Assembly: GCF_004214895.1 (NCBI RefSeq)
Contig: NZ_CP035952.1
Span: 1,932,501 to 1,996,500 of the forward strand
Direction of reading: 5' to 3'
Source of the DNA: Pseudomonas tructae
GTDB lineage: Bacteria; Pseudomonadota; Gammaproteobacteria; Pseudomonadales; Pseudomonadaceae
DNA length: 64,000 bases
Below are positions 10,185 through 20,202 of the stretch, piece after piece. How positions within the stretch are numbered: the stretch's first letter is position 1; each line of letters opens with the position of its first letter. The notes under the pieces were generated by a model. The model was given only the letters and a program-made list of their open reading frames with translations. It had not been told where the DNA came from and made no database searches. A program made the position numbers and the translations under genes.

Positions 10185-11075
10185 ATGGGCGCGGTTCTAC
10201 CGTTGCTGGCATTGCGGGCCTTCACAGAGGCCGCGCGTCTGGGCAGCCTGAAGGCGGCTGCCGCACACATGGGCGTCACACCGGGGGCGGTCAGCCAGCA
10301 GGTGCGCCTGCTCGAGGAGCGCATGGGCGTGGTGCTGTTCGTGCGTGGTCGCCATGGCGTGCACCTGAGCGAAGCCGGCGCGCGGGTGTACCCGGGGTTG
10401 CTCAAGGGGTTCGAGCAGATTGAGGCATCGTTGGCATTGCTGGAGCAACTGGCGCCGGGCAAGACCTTGACCATCAGCACCGTGCCGTCGTTCGCGGCGT
10501 CCTGGCTGGTGCCGCGCCTGGGCCGGTTCAATGCCTTGCACCCGCAGATAGAAGTGCGCGTTGAGGCCTCGGCCAAGCTGGTAGATTTTCAACGTGAGCG
10601 CATCGACGTCGCCTTGCGTCATGGGCTTGGGCAGTATCCGGGGCTGGAGTCTGTGCGCCTGATGGCCCCGGTATTGCTACCAGTCGCAAGCCCGCTGTTG
10701 CTGGCCCAAGGGCCGGCCTTGAAGCGTCCCCTCGATTGCCTGAGGTACCCGCTGTTGCACGATGCCGATCGCGCCGACTGGATGCTCTGGCTGCAGGCCC
10801 ACGGGGTTGCCGACGACCCACGCACAGCACGCGGGACGAGTTTCGAGGATGACCTGCTGTTACTGCGTGCAGCGGCTGCAGGCCAGGGCATAGCCCTGGT
10901 GCAGGACACTCATGCAACGGATGACCTGGCCAGCGGCAAGCTGAAACTGGCCCTCGACAAACCCTGGCCTGCGCGCTTTGCCTACTACCTGGTGTGCCGT
11001 CAGGAAGCCTTGCAGCGCCCCGAGGTTCAGGCCTTTGTCGACTGGGTCAGGGCCGAGGCGGACGCCAGCTCCTGA
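10185..11075 (+). CDS. LysR-family transcriptional regulator, GcvA-like
   Basis: 296 residues. The winged HTH is at the N-terminus (LGSLKAAAAHMGVTPGAVSQQVRLLEERMG), followed by a linker helix and a periplasmic-binding-protein-like effector domain. LPLLALRAFTEAARLGS and the DVALRHGLG segment are typical of the GcvA group. ggaggggtgag precedes the ATG. It is divergent from gst across 115 bases, which suggests it controls gst and the oxidoreductase and itself. Its 3' end overlaps the convergent hypothetical gene by 49 bases. Confidence 0.92.
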   Translation: MGAVLPLLALRAFTEAARLGSLKAAAAHMGVTPGAVSQQVRLLEERMGVVLFVRGRHGVHLSEAGARVYPGLLKGFEQIEASLALLEQLAPGKTLTISTVPSFAASWLVPRLGRFNALHPQIEVRVEASAKLVDFQRERIDVALRHGLGQYPGLESVRLMAPVLLPVASPLLLAQGPALKRPLDCLRYPLLHDADRADWMLWLQAHGVADDPRTARGTSFEDDLLLLRAAAAGQGIALVQDTHATDDLASGKLKLALDKPWPARFAYYLVCRQEALQRPEVQAFVDWVRAEADASS

Positions 11076-11620
11076 TCCTGACCGTCGTTGCGGCCACCCT
11101 GAGTTGCGGTCAGGTTGGCCACCAGCTTGGCTGATACTGCCGGGTCTTGCAGGTGGGCGTTGAGGCTGGCCAGCGACTCCAGCTCGGTTTGTTTCTTCAT
11201 CTGCTCGGCGATCTTGCGTTCGATCTTGTCCTTTTCCGCAGGTGGCAAGGCCTCGAACTCCTCCTGGCTGATGCCCAGCTCGTTCAACAGCTTGAGCTTG
11301 ATTTTCTCCGCCGGGCTCAGGGCCATGTAGTCGCGAAACTCCTGGACTGCGCTCTTGCCGGTTTCAGTGGTGCCGATGCTGGCCTGCTCGCGCATTTGTA
11401 CATCGGGGTTCTGCAACTGCACCTTGAACTTGGCGAAGGCTTCCTCGCGGGCGTCGTCGGCACTTTGCTGCGAGGTGTTGGCCTGATTGTGCTGTTGACG
11501 ATTGCTGCCGCTGACCGGGACCGGCGGGCGGAACTGCGCTTGCTCGGTGGCGGCTTCAGTCACGCTACGGGTCGGGTGGATGGCTGGCGTCTGGATGCCG
11601 ACCGCATTGATGCTACTCAC
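11027..11620 (-). CDS. Conserved hypothetical protein, charged helical
   Basis: 197 residues, not recognised as a named family. The N-terminal half is low-complexity and Gln/Thr-rich. The C-terminal half is strongly charged and helical (SPAEKIKLKLLNELGISQEEFEALPP, then PAEKDKIERKIAEQMKKQTELE), with no signal peptide or membrane segment. A GTG at 11620 is chosen because aaggag lies 8 bases upstream; no ATG is placed as well. Its 3' end overlaps the convergent LysR gene by 49 bases. It is divergent from the diguanylate cyclase gene and may share its regulation. Confidence 0.75.
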   Translation of the reverse strand: MSSINAVGIQTPAIHPTRSVTEAATEQAQFRPPVPVSGSNRQQHNQANTSQQSADDAREEAFAKFKVQLQNPDVQMREQASIGTTETGKSAVQEFRDYMALSPAEKIKLKLLNELGISQEEFEALPPAEKDKIERKIAEQMKKQTELESLASLNAHLQDPAVSAKLVANLTATQGGRNDGQDQELASASALTQSTKA

Positions 11621-11868
11621 TTGATCACTCTCCTTGATGGATGCAAGTTGACTTCTGATCTCTGTCTCACCAATGGCAAGTCTTGTGCCAGTTCGCCTGG
11701 CCGGGCCAGGCGCTAGTATATTCAGGGGGCGGCGCTGTACGACGAGTAAGGATTCGGCGCATGCTTTGCCCTGAAGAGGAAATCCCTTGCCGCCTGCGGC
11801 AAGTCCATTCAAGCCGGCAGCACCAACTTCCAGCTGGGGCGCAGTTGCCTGGACCAAGGAGAATGTCC

Positions 11869-12882
11869 ATGACTCAATCGTCAGATGCACCCCCTTTGAC
11901 GGCCCCGCTGGGCGACTTTGCCGAGCCACAGCTGCAAACCCTGCTGGAGCTGATCAGCGACGGGATCTGGGACTGGGACGCCAATACCGGTTATGTCTAC
12001 CGCAACCCGGGCTGGTACAGGATGCTGGGCTACCCCAGTCATTCGTTGGGCAACACGGTCCTGACCTGGGAAAGCGTGATCCACCCGCAGGACTATCCGC
12101 AGGTGATGGCGCATTTTGAAGATTACATTACCAGTCGCAGCGCCCAGTACCGTATCGAGTACCGCTGCCGTTGCCAGGATGGCAGCTACCTGTGGATCGA
12201 AGACAGCGGCCATATCATTGCGCGCAACGAGGACGGCTCGGTGGCGCGCATGCTCGGTGCGCACCGTAATATCGACGACAGCCGACGCCTGCTTGAACGG
12301 CTGGAGCAGCAGAACCTGTCCCTGGAGGCGCAGATCGCCGAGCGCACCCGCGAGCTGTCCTGGGTCAACCAGCAACTGCAGCGCCAGCTCGATGAGAACC
12401 GCGACCTGGCCGAGCGCGATGCGTTGACGCTGGTGGCCAACCGTTACCGCCTGGAAAAGGTCCTGGAGCAAGAATGCGAGCGAGCGCGGCGTTTTCGTCA
12501 GCCGTTGGCACTGATCATCATGGACATCGACGATTTCAAGCCGATCAATGATCAGTACGGCCACGCCCAGGGCGATCGCGTCCTGATCGATTCGGTGGAG
12601 CGGATCAAGCTGTGCCTGCGCGCGGGTGACCTGTTGGCGCGTTGGGGCGGCGATGAGTTCGTGGTGGTGTTGCCGGGCACCCAGCGCGATACAGCCTTGC
12701 AACTGGCGCGGCAGATTCGTCAGGCGCTGGAGTTGGCACCGCCGGTAGGCGAGCGCGTGCTGACCATGAGCTACGGCGTGGTCGAGTGGCTGGAAGGCGA
12801 AGGGCAGGCGCAGTTGCTGTGCCGGGCGGACCAGGCGCTGTACCGGGCCAAGGCGGCCGGCAAGGATGAGATCGGTGAGTAA
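11869..12882 (+). CDS. PAS-GGDEF diguanylate cyclase
   Basis: 337 residues. A PAS3-type sensor domain (about residues 20-130, with GIWDWDANTGYVYRNPGWYRMLGY and a PAC-like end) is followed by a short coiled coil and a GGDEF domain. The active-site GGDEF is intact at residues 260-264. An RxxD inhibitory I-site (RAGD) lies exactly five residues before it, so it should make c-di-GMP and be product-inhibited. No membrane segment is seen. The second of two close ATGs (11869) fits the aaggag spacing better than 11863. Convergent with the bkd operon. Confidence 0.92.
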   Translation: MTQSSDAPPLTAPLGDFAEPQLQTLLELISDGIWDWDANTGYVYRNPGWYRMLGYPSHSLGNTVLTWESVIHPQDYPQVMAHFEDYITSRSAQYRIEYRCRCQDGSYLWIEDSGHIIARNEDGSVARMLGAHRNIDDSRRLLERLEQQNLSLEAQIAERTRELSWVNQQLQRQLDENRDLAERDALTLVANRYRLEKVLEQECERARRFRQPLALIIMDIDDFKPINDQYGHAQGDRVLIDSVERIKLCLRAGDLLARWGGDEFVVVLPGTQRDTALQLARQIRQALELAPPVGERVLTMSYGVVEWLEGEGQAQLLCRADQALYRAKAAGKDEIGE

Positions 12883-12911
12883 AAAGGACCCGCTGCGCGG
12901 GGCAGCGGGTC
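12881..12911 (-). terminator. Terminator of the bkd operon
   Basis: GACCCGCTGC (12887-12896) pairs with GCAGCGGGTC (12902-12911). On the minus strand the stem is followed by C and five Ts (12881-12885), so it acts for lpdV. On the plus strand there is no T-run. Confidence 0.8.
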
Positions 12912-12936
12912 AAATCGGCCTCAGCCGCTTCAGTGT

Positions 12937-14322
12937 CTACAGGTGCAGGGCATGACCCAGGGCGCGTAGCGCCGCTTCCTGCACCGCTTCACCCAGGGTC
13001 GGGTGAGCGTGGATGGTGCCGGCGATATCTTCCAGGCAGGCGCCCATTTCCAGTGACTGGGCAAAGGCGCTGGACAGCTCCGAGACGCCAACGCCGACCG
13101 CTTGCCAACCGAGGATCAAGTGGTTGTCACGACGGGCCACCACGCGCACGAAACCGCTTTTCGATTCCAGGGTCATGGCCCGGCCATTGGCGGCGAAGGG
13201 GAACTGCGCAACGATGCAGTCCAGGCCCGCCTGCTCGACCTGTTCCGGGGTCTTGCCGACTACCACCAGCTCCGGGTCGGTGAAGCACACCGCGGCAATC
13301 GCTGCCGGCTCGAAGCGCCGTGACTTTCCGGCAATCAGTTCGGCGACCATTTCACCCTGAGCCATGGCCCGGTGGGCGAGCATCGGTTCACCGCTGATAT
13401 CGCCGATGGCCCAGACATTGAGCATGCTGGTCTTGCACTGCTCATCGATGGCCACCGCCGAGCCGTTCATCTTCAAGGCCAGGCTTTCGAGGTTGAAACC
13501 CTGGGTGCGTGGCTTGCGGCCGACCGCAACCAGCACCTGGTCAGTGGTCAGTTGCAAAAGCTCGCCTTCGCCGGTGCGTACCTGCAAGGCCTGATGGCCG
13601 GCATCGAAACCTTCGACGCTGTGCTTGAGGTAGAGCTTGATCCCCAGCTTCTTGATCGATTCGGCCACCGGCGCAGTCAGTTCGCTGTCGTAGGTCGGCA
13701 GGATGCGCTCGCGCGCTTCCACCACGCTGACCTCGACGCCCAGCTTGCGATAGGCGATGCCCAGCTCCAGGCCAATGTAGCCGCCGCCAACCACGCACAG
13801 GTGTTTGGGCAGGGCTTTGGGTGCCAGGGCTTGGGTGGAGGAGATGATCGGCCCGCCCAGCGGCAGCATCGGCAATTCTACGCTGCTGGAGCCGGTGGCC
13901 AGCAGCAGGTGTTCGCACTGGATACGCTGGCCGTCGACTTCGACAAGCTTGCCATCGAGAATCTTCGCCCAGCCATGGATCACCTTGACCCCGTGCTTTT
14001 TCAGCAAGGCGGCAACGCCGCTGGTCAGGCGATCGACGATGCCGTCTTTCCAGGCCACGCTCTGGGTGATGTCCAGGCTTGGCGGCGCGACCTTGATGCC
14101 CAGGTTCGAATACTGGCTGTGCAATTGGGTCTGGTGGAACTGCTCGGCGACATGGATCAGCGCCTTGGACGGAATGCAGCCGATGTTCAGGCAGGTGCCA
14201 CCCAGCGCCTGGCCTTCGACCAGCACGGTGGGGATGCCCAGCTGGCCGGCGCGAATGGCGGCGACATAACCGCCGGGGCCGCCGCCGATGATCAGCAGGG
14301 TAGTGTTGAGCGTCTGTTGCAT
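12937..14322 (-). CDS. lpdV: Dihydrolipoamide dehydrogenase of the branched-chain complex (E3-Val)
   Basis: 461 residues. It reoxidises the lipoyl groups of BkdB with FAD and NAD+. It has the FAD GGGPGG near the N-terminus, the redox disulfide in [13 protein letters not shown], the NAD motif [10 protein letters not shown] and the C-terminal HAHPTLGEA with the catalytic His-Glu pair. It is last in the operon and starts 2 bases after the bkdB stop. The ATG at 14322 follows ggag by 5 bases; a GTG two codons upstream overlaps the bkdB stop and is less likely. Confidence 0.96.
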   Translation of the reverse strand: MQQTLNTTLLIIGGGPGGYVAAIRAGQLGIPTVLVEGQALGGTCLNIGCIPSKALIHVAEQFHQTQLHSQYSNLGIKVAPPSLDITQSVAWKDGIVDRLTSGVAALLKKHGVKVIHGWAKILDGKLVEVDGQRIQCEHLLLATGSSSVELPMLPLGGPIISSTQALAPKALPKHLCVVGGGYIGLELGIAYRKLGVEVSVVEARERILPTYDSELTAPVAESIKKLGIKLYLKHSVEGFDAGHQALQVRTGEGELLQLTTDQVLVAVGRKPRTQGFNLESLALKMNGSAVAIDEQCKTSMLNVWAIGDISGEPMLAHRAMAQGEMVAELIAGKSRRFEPAAIAAVCFTDPELVVVGKTPEQVEQAGLDCIVAQFPFAANGRAMTLESKSGFVRVVARRDNHLILGWQAVGVGVSELSSAFAQSLEMGACLEDIAGTIHAHPTLGEAVQEAALRALGHALHL

Positions 14323-14324
14323 GG

Positions 14325-15614
14325 TCACTCCACAAACAGGCTGGCAGGTTGTTCGAGCAGGCCGCGGATGGCCTGGATGAAGAGTGCCGCGTCCATGCCA
14401 TCGACCACCCGGTGATCGAACGAGCTGGAGAGGTTCATCATCTTGCGAATGACGATCTGGCCATTGATGACCATTGGCCGTTCAACCATGCGGTTGACGC
14501 CGATGATCGCCACTTCCGGGGTGTTGACCACCGGTGTCGAGACAATGCCGCCCAGGGCGCCGAGGCTGGTCAGGGTGATGGTCGAGCCCGACAGCTCTTC
14601 ACGGCTGGCCTTGTTTGCGCGCGCAGCGTTGGCCAGGCGCACGATCTCGCCGGCATTGGCCCACAGGCTGCCGGCTTCGGCGTGACGCAGTACCGGGACC
14701 ATCAGGCCGTTGTCACCCTGGGTGGCGATGCCTACATGCACCGCGCCGTGGCGGGTGATGACCTGGGCTTCGTCGTCGTAGGTAGCGTTGATCTGCGGGA
14801 ACTCGCGCAGGGCCACGACCATGGCGCGTACCAGCAGTGGCAGCAGGGTCAGCTTGCCGCGGCTGTCGCCCCACTTCTTGTTCAGGTGCTGGCGCAGTTC
14901 TTCAAGGGCCGTGACGTCGATCTCCTCGACGTAGCTGAAGTGGGCGACGCGGCGCTTGGCATCCTGCATGCGCTGAGCAATCTTGCGGCGCAGGCCGATG
15001 ACCGGGATTTGTTCGCTGTCGCTGCGCTTGGCATAGCCGCCCGGGCTTTGCGTGGCACGGGTCGGCTGGGTCAGGAAGGCATCCAGGTCTTCATGCAGGA
15101 TGCGTCCGGCCGGGCCGCTGCCGTGCACGTAGCGCAGTTCGATACCGGCATCCAGGGCACGCTTGCGCACCGCAGGCGAGGCCAGTGGGCGCTCGTTGGC
15201 TTCGCGCGGGACGATGGCGGCGGGTTGGTGGGGCGATGCTGTAACGGGTTTTGCGGCAGGCTCCGGGGCCTTGACGGTGATTGCCGGGGCCTCTTCGCGG
15301 GGCAAGCCCGCTCCCACAGGGGGAGGTGCGGGTGCAGGGGTGGGGCTGCTGCCTTGCTGGAGGTTACCGGCGCCTTCGACTTCGATGCGGATCAGTTCGC
15401 TGCCGACCGCCATGACTTCGCCAGGCTGACCGCCCAGGGCCAGGACCTTGCCGCTGACCGGCGAAGGAATCTCGACGGTGGCCTTGTCGGTCATGACATC
15501 GGCCACGACCTGGTCTTCGGTGACGGTGTCACCGACCTTGACGAACCATTCCACCAGTTCAACTTGTGCGATGCCTTCACCGATATCCGGCATCTTGATG
15601 ACGTGCGTGCCCAT
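14325..15614 (-). CDS. bkdB: Branched-chain 2-oxoacid dehydrogenase E2 (lipoamide acyltransferase)
   Basis: 429 residues, the core of the complex. The lipoyl domain is at residues 1-80, with lipoyl-lysine in DKATVEI (K44). A Pro/Ala linker follows, then the peripheral-subunit-binding domain ([28 protein letters not shown], about 145-180), and then the catalytic domain with the C-terminal HRVVDG active-site motif. It transfers acyl groups from the E1 thiamine intermediate to CoA. Residues about 99-107 of the linker are encoded by a REP sequence. The ATG follows the bkdA2 stop directly, and ggaggt overlaps that stop. Confidence 0.96.
   Translation of the reverse strand: MGTHVIKMPDIGEGIAQVELVEWFVKVGDTVTEDQVVADVMTDKATVEIPSPVSGKVLALGGQPGEVMAVGSELIRIEVEGAGNLQQGSSPTPAPAPPPVGAGLPREEAPAITVKAPEPAAKPVTASPHQPAAIVPREANERPLASPAVRKRALDAGIELRYVHGSGPAGRILHEDLDAFLTQPTRATQSPGGYAKRSDSEQIPVIGLRRKIAQRMQDAKRRVAHFSYVEEIDVTALEELRQHLNKKWGDSRGKLTLLPLLVRAMVVALREFPQINATYDDEAQVITRHGAVHVGIATQGDNGLMVPVLRHAEAGSLWANAGEIVRLANAARANKASREELSGSTITLTSLGALGGIVSTPVVNTPEVAIIGVNRMVERPMVINGQIVIRKMMNLSSSFDHRVVDGMDAALFIQAIRGLLEQPASLFVE
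15295..15320 (-). repeat. REP core inside the bkdB linker
   Basis: tcgcggggcaagcccgctcc followed by cacagg is the same sequence as the REP arms at 21540 and 62098, here within an open reading frame. It encodes about P-V-G-A-G-L-P-R-E in the flexible linker between the lipoyl and subunit-binding domains. Confidence 0.85.
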
Positions 15615-16673
15615 TCAGACCTCCATGACCCGTTTCAATGCCGCGCCCACTCGCGAAGGGCCGGGGAAATACGCCCACTCCTGCGCGTGCGGGTAGGGAG
15701 TGTCCCAACCGGTGACGCGTTCGATCGGGGCTTCGAGGTGATGGAAGCAGTGTTCCTGGACCAGCGCGATCAGCTCGGCGCCAAAACCGCAGGTGCGCGT
15801 GGCTTCATGGACCACCACGCAACGGCCGGTCTTCTTCACCGACTCGACGATGGTGTCCAGATCCAGCGGCCAGAGGCTGCGCAGGTCAATGACTTCGGCA
15901 TCGACACCGGTTTCTTCGGCCGCCACTTGCGAGACGTAGACGGTGGTGCCGTAGGTCAGCACGGTAACGTCCTTGCCCGGGCGGGTGATCGCCGCCTTGT
16001 CCAGCGGCACGGTGTAGTAACCCTCCGGCACAGCGGCGGCCGGGTGTTTCGACCACGGGGTTACCGGGCGGTCGTGGTGGCCATCGAACGGGCCGTTGTA
16101 CAGGCGCTTGGGCTCAAGGAAGATCACCGGGTCGTCGTTTTCGATCGAGGCGATCAGCAGGCCTTTGGCGTCGTAAGGGTTGGAGGGCATCACGGTACGC
16201 AGGCCGCAGACCTGGGTGAACATCGCTTCGGGGCTCTGGCTGTGGGTCTGGCCACCATAGATACCGCCGCCGCAGGGCATGCGCAGGGTCAACGGCGAGA
16301 CGAACTCGCCGGCCGAGCGATAGCGCAGGCGGGCCATTTCCGAGACGATCTGGTCGGAGGCCGGGTAGAAGTAGTCGGCGAACTGGATTTCTACCACCGG
16401 GCGCAGGCCGTAGGCACCCATGCCCACGGCGGTGCCGACGATGCCACTTTCGGAGATCGGCGCATCGAACACCCGCGACTTGCCGTACTTGGTCTGCAAA
16501 CCCTCGGTGCAACGGAATACACCACCGAAGTAGCCGACGTCCTGGCCGTACACCACGACGTTGTCATCGCGCTCTAGCATGATGTCCATGGCCGAGCGCA
16601 GGGCCTGGATCATGGTCATGGTGGTAGTGGCCATGGCGGTTTCCAACTGGATTGAAGTGTTGTGATCGTTCAT
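15615..16673 (-). CDS. bkdA2: Branched-chain 2-oxoacid dehydrogenase E1 beta subunit
   Basis: 352 residues. With BkdA1 it forms the thiamine-diphosphate E1 heterotetramer that decarboxylates the 2-oxoacids from valine, leucine and isoleucine. Typical transketolase-type segments are TMIQALRSAMD, FGGVFRCTEGLQTKYG, SESGIVGTAVGMGAYGLRPVVE and the C-terminal EATRTCGFGAEL. The ATG at 16673 lies one base after the bkdA1 stop, which indicates translational coupling. Confidence 0.96.
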   Translation of the reverse strand: MNDHNTSIQLETAMATTTMTMIQALRSAMDIMLERDDNVVVYGQDVGYFGGVFRCTEGLQTKYGKSRVFDAPISESGIVGTAVGMGAYGLRPVVEIQFADYFYPASDQIVSEMARLRYRSAGEFVSPLTLRMPCGGGIYGGQTHSQSPEAMFTQVCGLRTVMPSNPYDAKGLLIASIENDDPVIFLEPKRLYNGPFDGHHDRPVTPWSKHPAAAVPEGYYTVPLDKAAITRPGKDVTVLTYGTTVYVSQVAAEETGVDAEVIDLRSLWPLDLDTIVESVKKTGRCVVVHEATRTCGFGAELIALVQEHCFHHLEAPIERVTGWDTPYPHAQEWAYFPGPSRVGAALKRVMEV

Positions 16674-16674
16674 G

Positions 16675-17913
<1,239 letters not shown>

Positions 17914-18022
17914 TTACGCTCGCTCTGTCTTGTGTTTTTGTTGAGCTTTGAAGCGGTCGCTACTGACACCCCGGCTTGTGACTAGAGAGTCAGTCTTGTC
18001 CTACATGATATTCCGGCGCCTG

Positions 18023-18037
18023 GAGAATATTTTTCTC
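18023..18037. promoter_or_regulatory. Candidate BkdR (Lrp-type) operator
   Basis: GAGAATATTTTTCTC is an inverted repeat (GAGAA/TTCTC) that matches 13 of 15 positions of the E. coli Lrp box YAGHAWATTWTDCTR. It lies in the bkdR-bkdA1 gap, 116 bases from bkdA1 and 73 from bkdR. BkdR of P. putida is known to bind this region and activate bkdA1; the exact base assignment is my inference. Confidence 0.55.
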
Positions 18038-18081
18038 AAGTTCGTTGCCTTTGCCGCAGCTTGCGGATAATCATTCCTTAT

Positions 18082-18095
18082 AAAGACAAAAAACA
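18082..18095 (+). promoter_or_regulatory. Candidate Hfq/Crc site in the bkdR leader
   Basis: The A-rich stretch aaagacaaaaaaca is close to the catabolite-activity motif AANAANAA (7 of 8 at best) and ends 15 bases before the bkdR ATG. Catabolite repression of bkdR translation by Crc with Hfq is established in P. putida. This is the only A-run in the leader that could serve. Confidence 0.5.
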
Positions 18096-18109
18096 GGTGA
18101 TTTTCTCTG

Positions 18110-18595
18110 ATGCGCAAACTGGATCGTACCGATATCGGCATTCTCAACAGCCTGCAGGAAAATGCCCGCATCACCAACGCCGAGCTGGCGCGCTCGGTGA
18201 ACTTGTCGCCGACCCCCTGCTTCAATCGGGTCAAGGCCATGGAAGAGCTGGGAGTGATTCGCCAGCAGGTGACCTTGCTGGCGCCGGAGGTGCTGGGCCT
18301 GGATGTGAATGTGTTCATACATGTCAGTTTGGAGAAACAGGTCGAGCAATCCTTGCATCGTTTCGAAGAGGAAATTGCCGAGCGCCCGGAGGTCATGGAG
18401 TGCTACCTGATGACCGGCGACCCCGACTACCTGCTGCGGGTGCTGTTGCCGAGCATCCAGGCGCTGGAGCGTTTTCTCGACTACCTCACCCGTTTGCCGG
18501 GGGTGGCCAACATCCGCTCGAGTTTTGCCCTCAAGCAGGTGCGCTACAAGACCGCGCTGCCGCTGCCGGCCAATGGCCTGACCTTGCCAGGCTAA
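18110..18595 (+). CDS. bkdR: Lrp/AsnC-family activator of the bkd operon
   Basis: 161 residues. The N-terminal HTH is [42 protein letters not shown], and the C-terminal RAM/AsnC ligand domain contains GDPDYLLRV. In P. putida BkdR activates bkdA1 in response to branched-chain amino acids and represses itself. It is divergent from bkdA1, as in that species. Confidence 0.95.
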   Translation: MRKLDRTDIGILNSLQENARITNAELARSVNLSPTPCFNRVKAMEELGVIRQQVTLLAPEVLGLDVNVFIHVSLEKQVEQSLHRFEEEIAERPEVMECYLMTGDPDYLLRVLLPSIQALERFLDYLTRLPGVANIRSSFALKQVRYKTALPLPANGLTLPG

Positions 18596-18633
18596 GCGCT
18601 GTAGAAAATTACGATCACATTCATGGCGGGCGC

Positions 18634-18663
18634 TTGAAATTTCGAACGCCGGGTGCCTATGTT
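18634..18663 (+). promoter_or_regulatory. Candidate sigma70 promoter of the GS-like gene
   Basis: TTGAAA (18634-18639), an 18-base spacer, then TATGTT (18658-18663), 46 bases before the ATG. The -10 is imperfect. Confidence 0.35.
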
Positions 18664-18709
18664 GTAACCGTCGCCGTTCCCGGCATGCGAAAACAACAAG
18701 GATAGCGTC

Positions 18710-20053
18710 ATGACGACCCATGGCCAAAGCTCTCTCGCCGAGCGATTGACGGGCATTGATGAGATCGAGTGCATTACCCCGGACCTCAATGGCGTGCCGC
18801 GCGGCAAGGTGATGACCGCCGAAGGTTTCGTGCAGGGCCGCCGCTTGCAGATGGCTCGCGGCGTGCTGCTGCAATGCATCATGGGCGGTTACCCGCCAGC
18901 GCGCTTTTATGGCAGCGATGACGGCGACCTGGCCCTGGTGGCCGATCCACAGCATATTTATCGCCTGCCGTGGAGCGACGAGCCTCGGGCCCTGGCCATT
19001 TGTGATGCGGTCGAACTCAGTGGCGAAAGTTCCGGGTTGTCGAGCCGTGGCCTGCTCAAGGCGGTGATCGAGCGTTACGCTGCCCGTGGCCTGGCGCCGG
19101 TGGTGGCGACCGAACTGGAGTTCTTTGTCTTTGCCCCCAACCCCGACCCCGACCAGCCGTTTCAGCCACCGCTGGGCAAGGACGGTCGCCGCGAAGACGG
19201 CCAGTCTGCGTTCAGTGTCAGCTCCAACAATGGCCTGCGAGCGTTCTTCAGCGAGGTCTATCGCTGCATGGCGGCCCTGGGTTTGCCGCGCGATACCTTC
19301 ATGCACGAGATGGGCGTCAGCCAGTTCGAGATCAATCTGCTGCATGGCGACCCGCTGCTGCTGGCCGACCAGACCTTACTGTTCAAGCACCTGCTCAAGG
19401 AAGTTGCGCTCAAGCATGGCCTGACCGTGGTGTGCATGGCCAAGCCGCTGGCGCACACCCCCGGCAGTTCCATGCATATCCACCAGAGCCTGGTCGAGAT
19501 CGACAGTGGGCGTAACGTCTTCAGCGATGCCGAGGGCGAACCAACGCCGACTTTCTACCAGTTCATTGGTGGCCAGCAGGCCTGCATGGCGGACTTCACT
19601 GCCTTGTTCGCGCCGAATGTGAATTCCTATCAGCGCCTGTGCCACCCTTACGCTTCGCCCAACAATGCCTGCTGGTCCGAAGACAATCGCGCCGCCGGCT
19701 TGCGCATCCCGGCCAGTGCGCCAGTGGCGCGGCGGGTCGAGAACCGTCTGCCGGGCGCCGACAGCAACCCGTACCTGGCGATTGCCGCAAGCCTGGCGGC
19801 GGGCCTGCACGGTATCGAGCAGCAGCTTGAGCCCGCGCCGGCAATCCAGGGCGAATTCGAGGTGCCGGAACATTTGAGCCTGCCCTGTACCTTGCATGCA
19901 GCCCTGGAGCGTCTGAAAGCAAGCGTCTTGGCGCGGGAACTGTTCGGCAAGGAGTTCATCGAAGGCTACATCGCCACCAAGACCCTGGAGCTGACCAGTT
20001 TCCTCGATGAGATCACCCCGTGGGAGCGTCGTGTGCTGGCTGCTCAGGCATAA
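18710..20053 (+). CDS. Glutamine synthetase family, probable gamma-glutamylpolyamine synthetase
   Basis: 447 residues of GS fold: a beta-grasp N domain (ITPDLNGVPRGKVM) and a catalytic domain with E-x-E metal ligands in VVATELEFFVF and FEINLLHG, the HIHQSL segment, and NRAAGLRIP-type ATP/Arg contacts. It lacks the adenylylation-loop character of GlnA. The group includes PuuA/SpuI enzymes that join glutamate to putrescine or other amines for catabolism. No other polyamine gene is adjacent, so the substrate is uncertain. It is monocistronic, ended by a strong terminator. Confidence 0.85.
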   Translation: MTTHGQSSLAERLTGIDEIECITPDLNGVPRGKVMTAEGFVQGRRLQMARGVLLQCIMGGYPPARFYGSDDGDLALVADPQHIYRLPWSDEPRALAICDAVELSGESSGLSSRGLLKAVIERYAARGLAPVVATELEFFVFAPNPDPDQPFQPPLGKDGRREDGQSAFSVSSNNGLRAFFSEVYRCMAALGLPRDTFMHEMGVSQFEINLLHGDPLLLADQTLLFKHLLKEVALKHGLTVVCMAKPLAHTPGSSMHIHQSLVEIDSGRNVFSDAEGEPTPTFYQFIGGQQACMADFTALFAPNVNSYQRLCHPYASPNNACWSEDNRAAGLRIPASAPVARRVENRLPGADSNPYLAIAASLAAGLHGIEQQLEPAPAIQGEFEVPEHLSLPCTLHAALERLKASVLARELFGKEFIEGYIATKTLELTSFLDEITPWERRVLAAQA

Positions 20054-20074
20054 CCGGCAGGCTCGGCTTCAAGG

Positions 20075-20118
20075 CAGGTGGCAGACATTTTCGACACGCG
20101 TCTGCCACCTGTTTTTTT
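20075..20118 (+). terminator. Terminator of the GS-like gene
   Basis: CAGGTGGCAGAC (20075-20086) pairs perfectly with GTCTGCCACCTG (20100-20111), followed by seven Ts (20112-20118). Confidence 0.92.
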
Positions 20119-20202
20119 ATCCCCGGCGCCTGCAAGGCCGCTATTTTCACTTATGCTTTCAAGCAGTTTTTCCACCAGCTCAAGGAGCCGTTCGGGACGC
20201 TG

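Noticed and set aside
14349-16577. 742-residue plus-strand frame over the bkd operon
   Set aside because: Antisense of bkdB and bkdA2, both with intact motifs.
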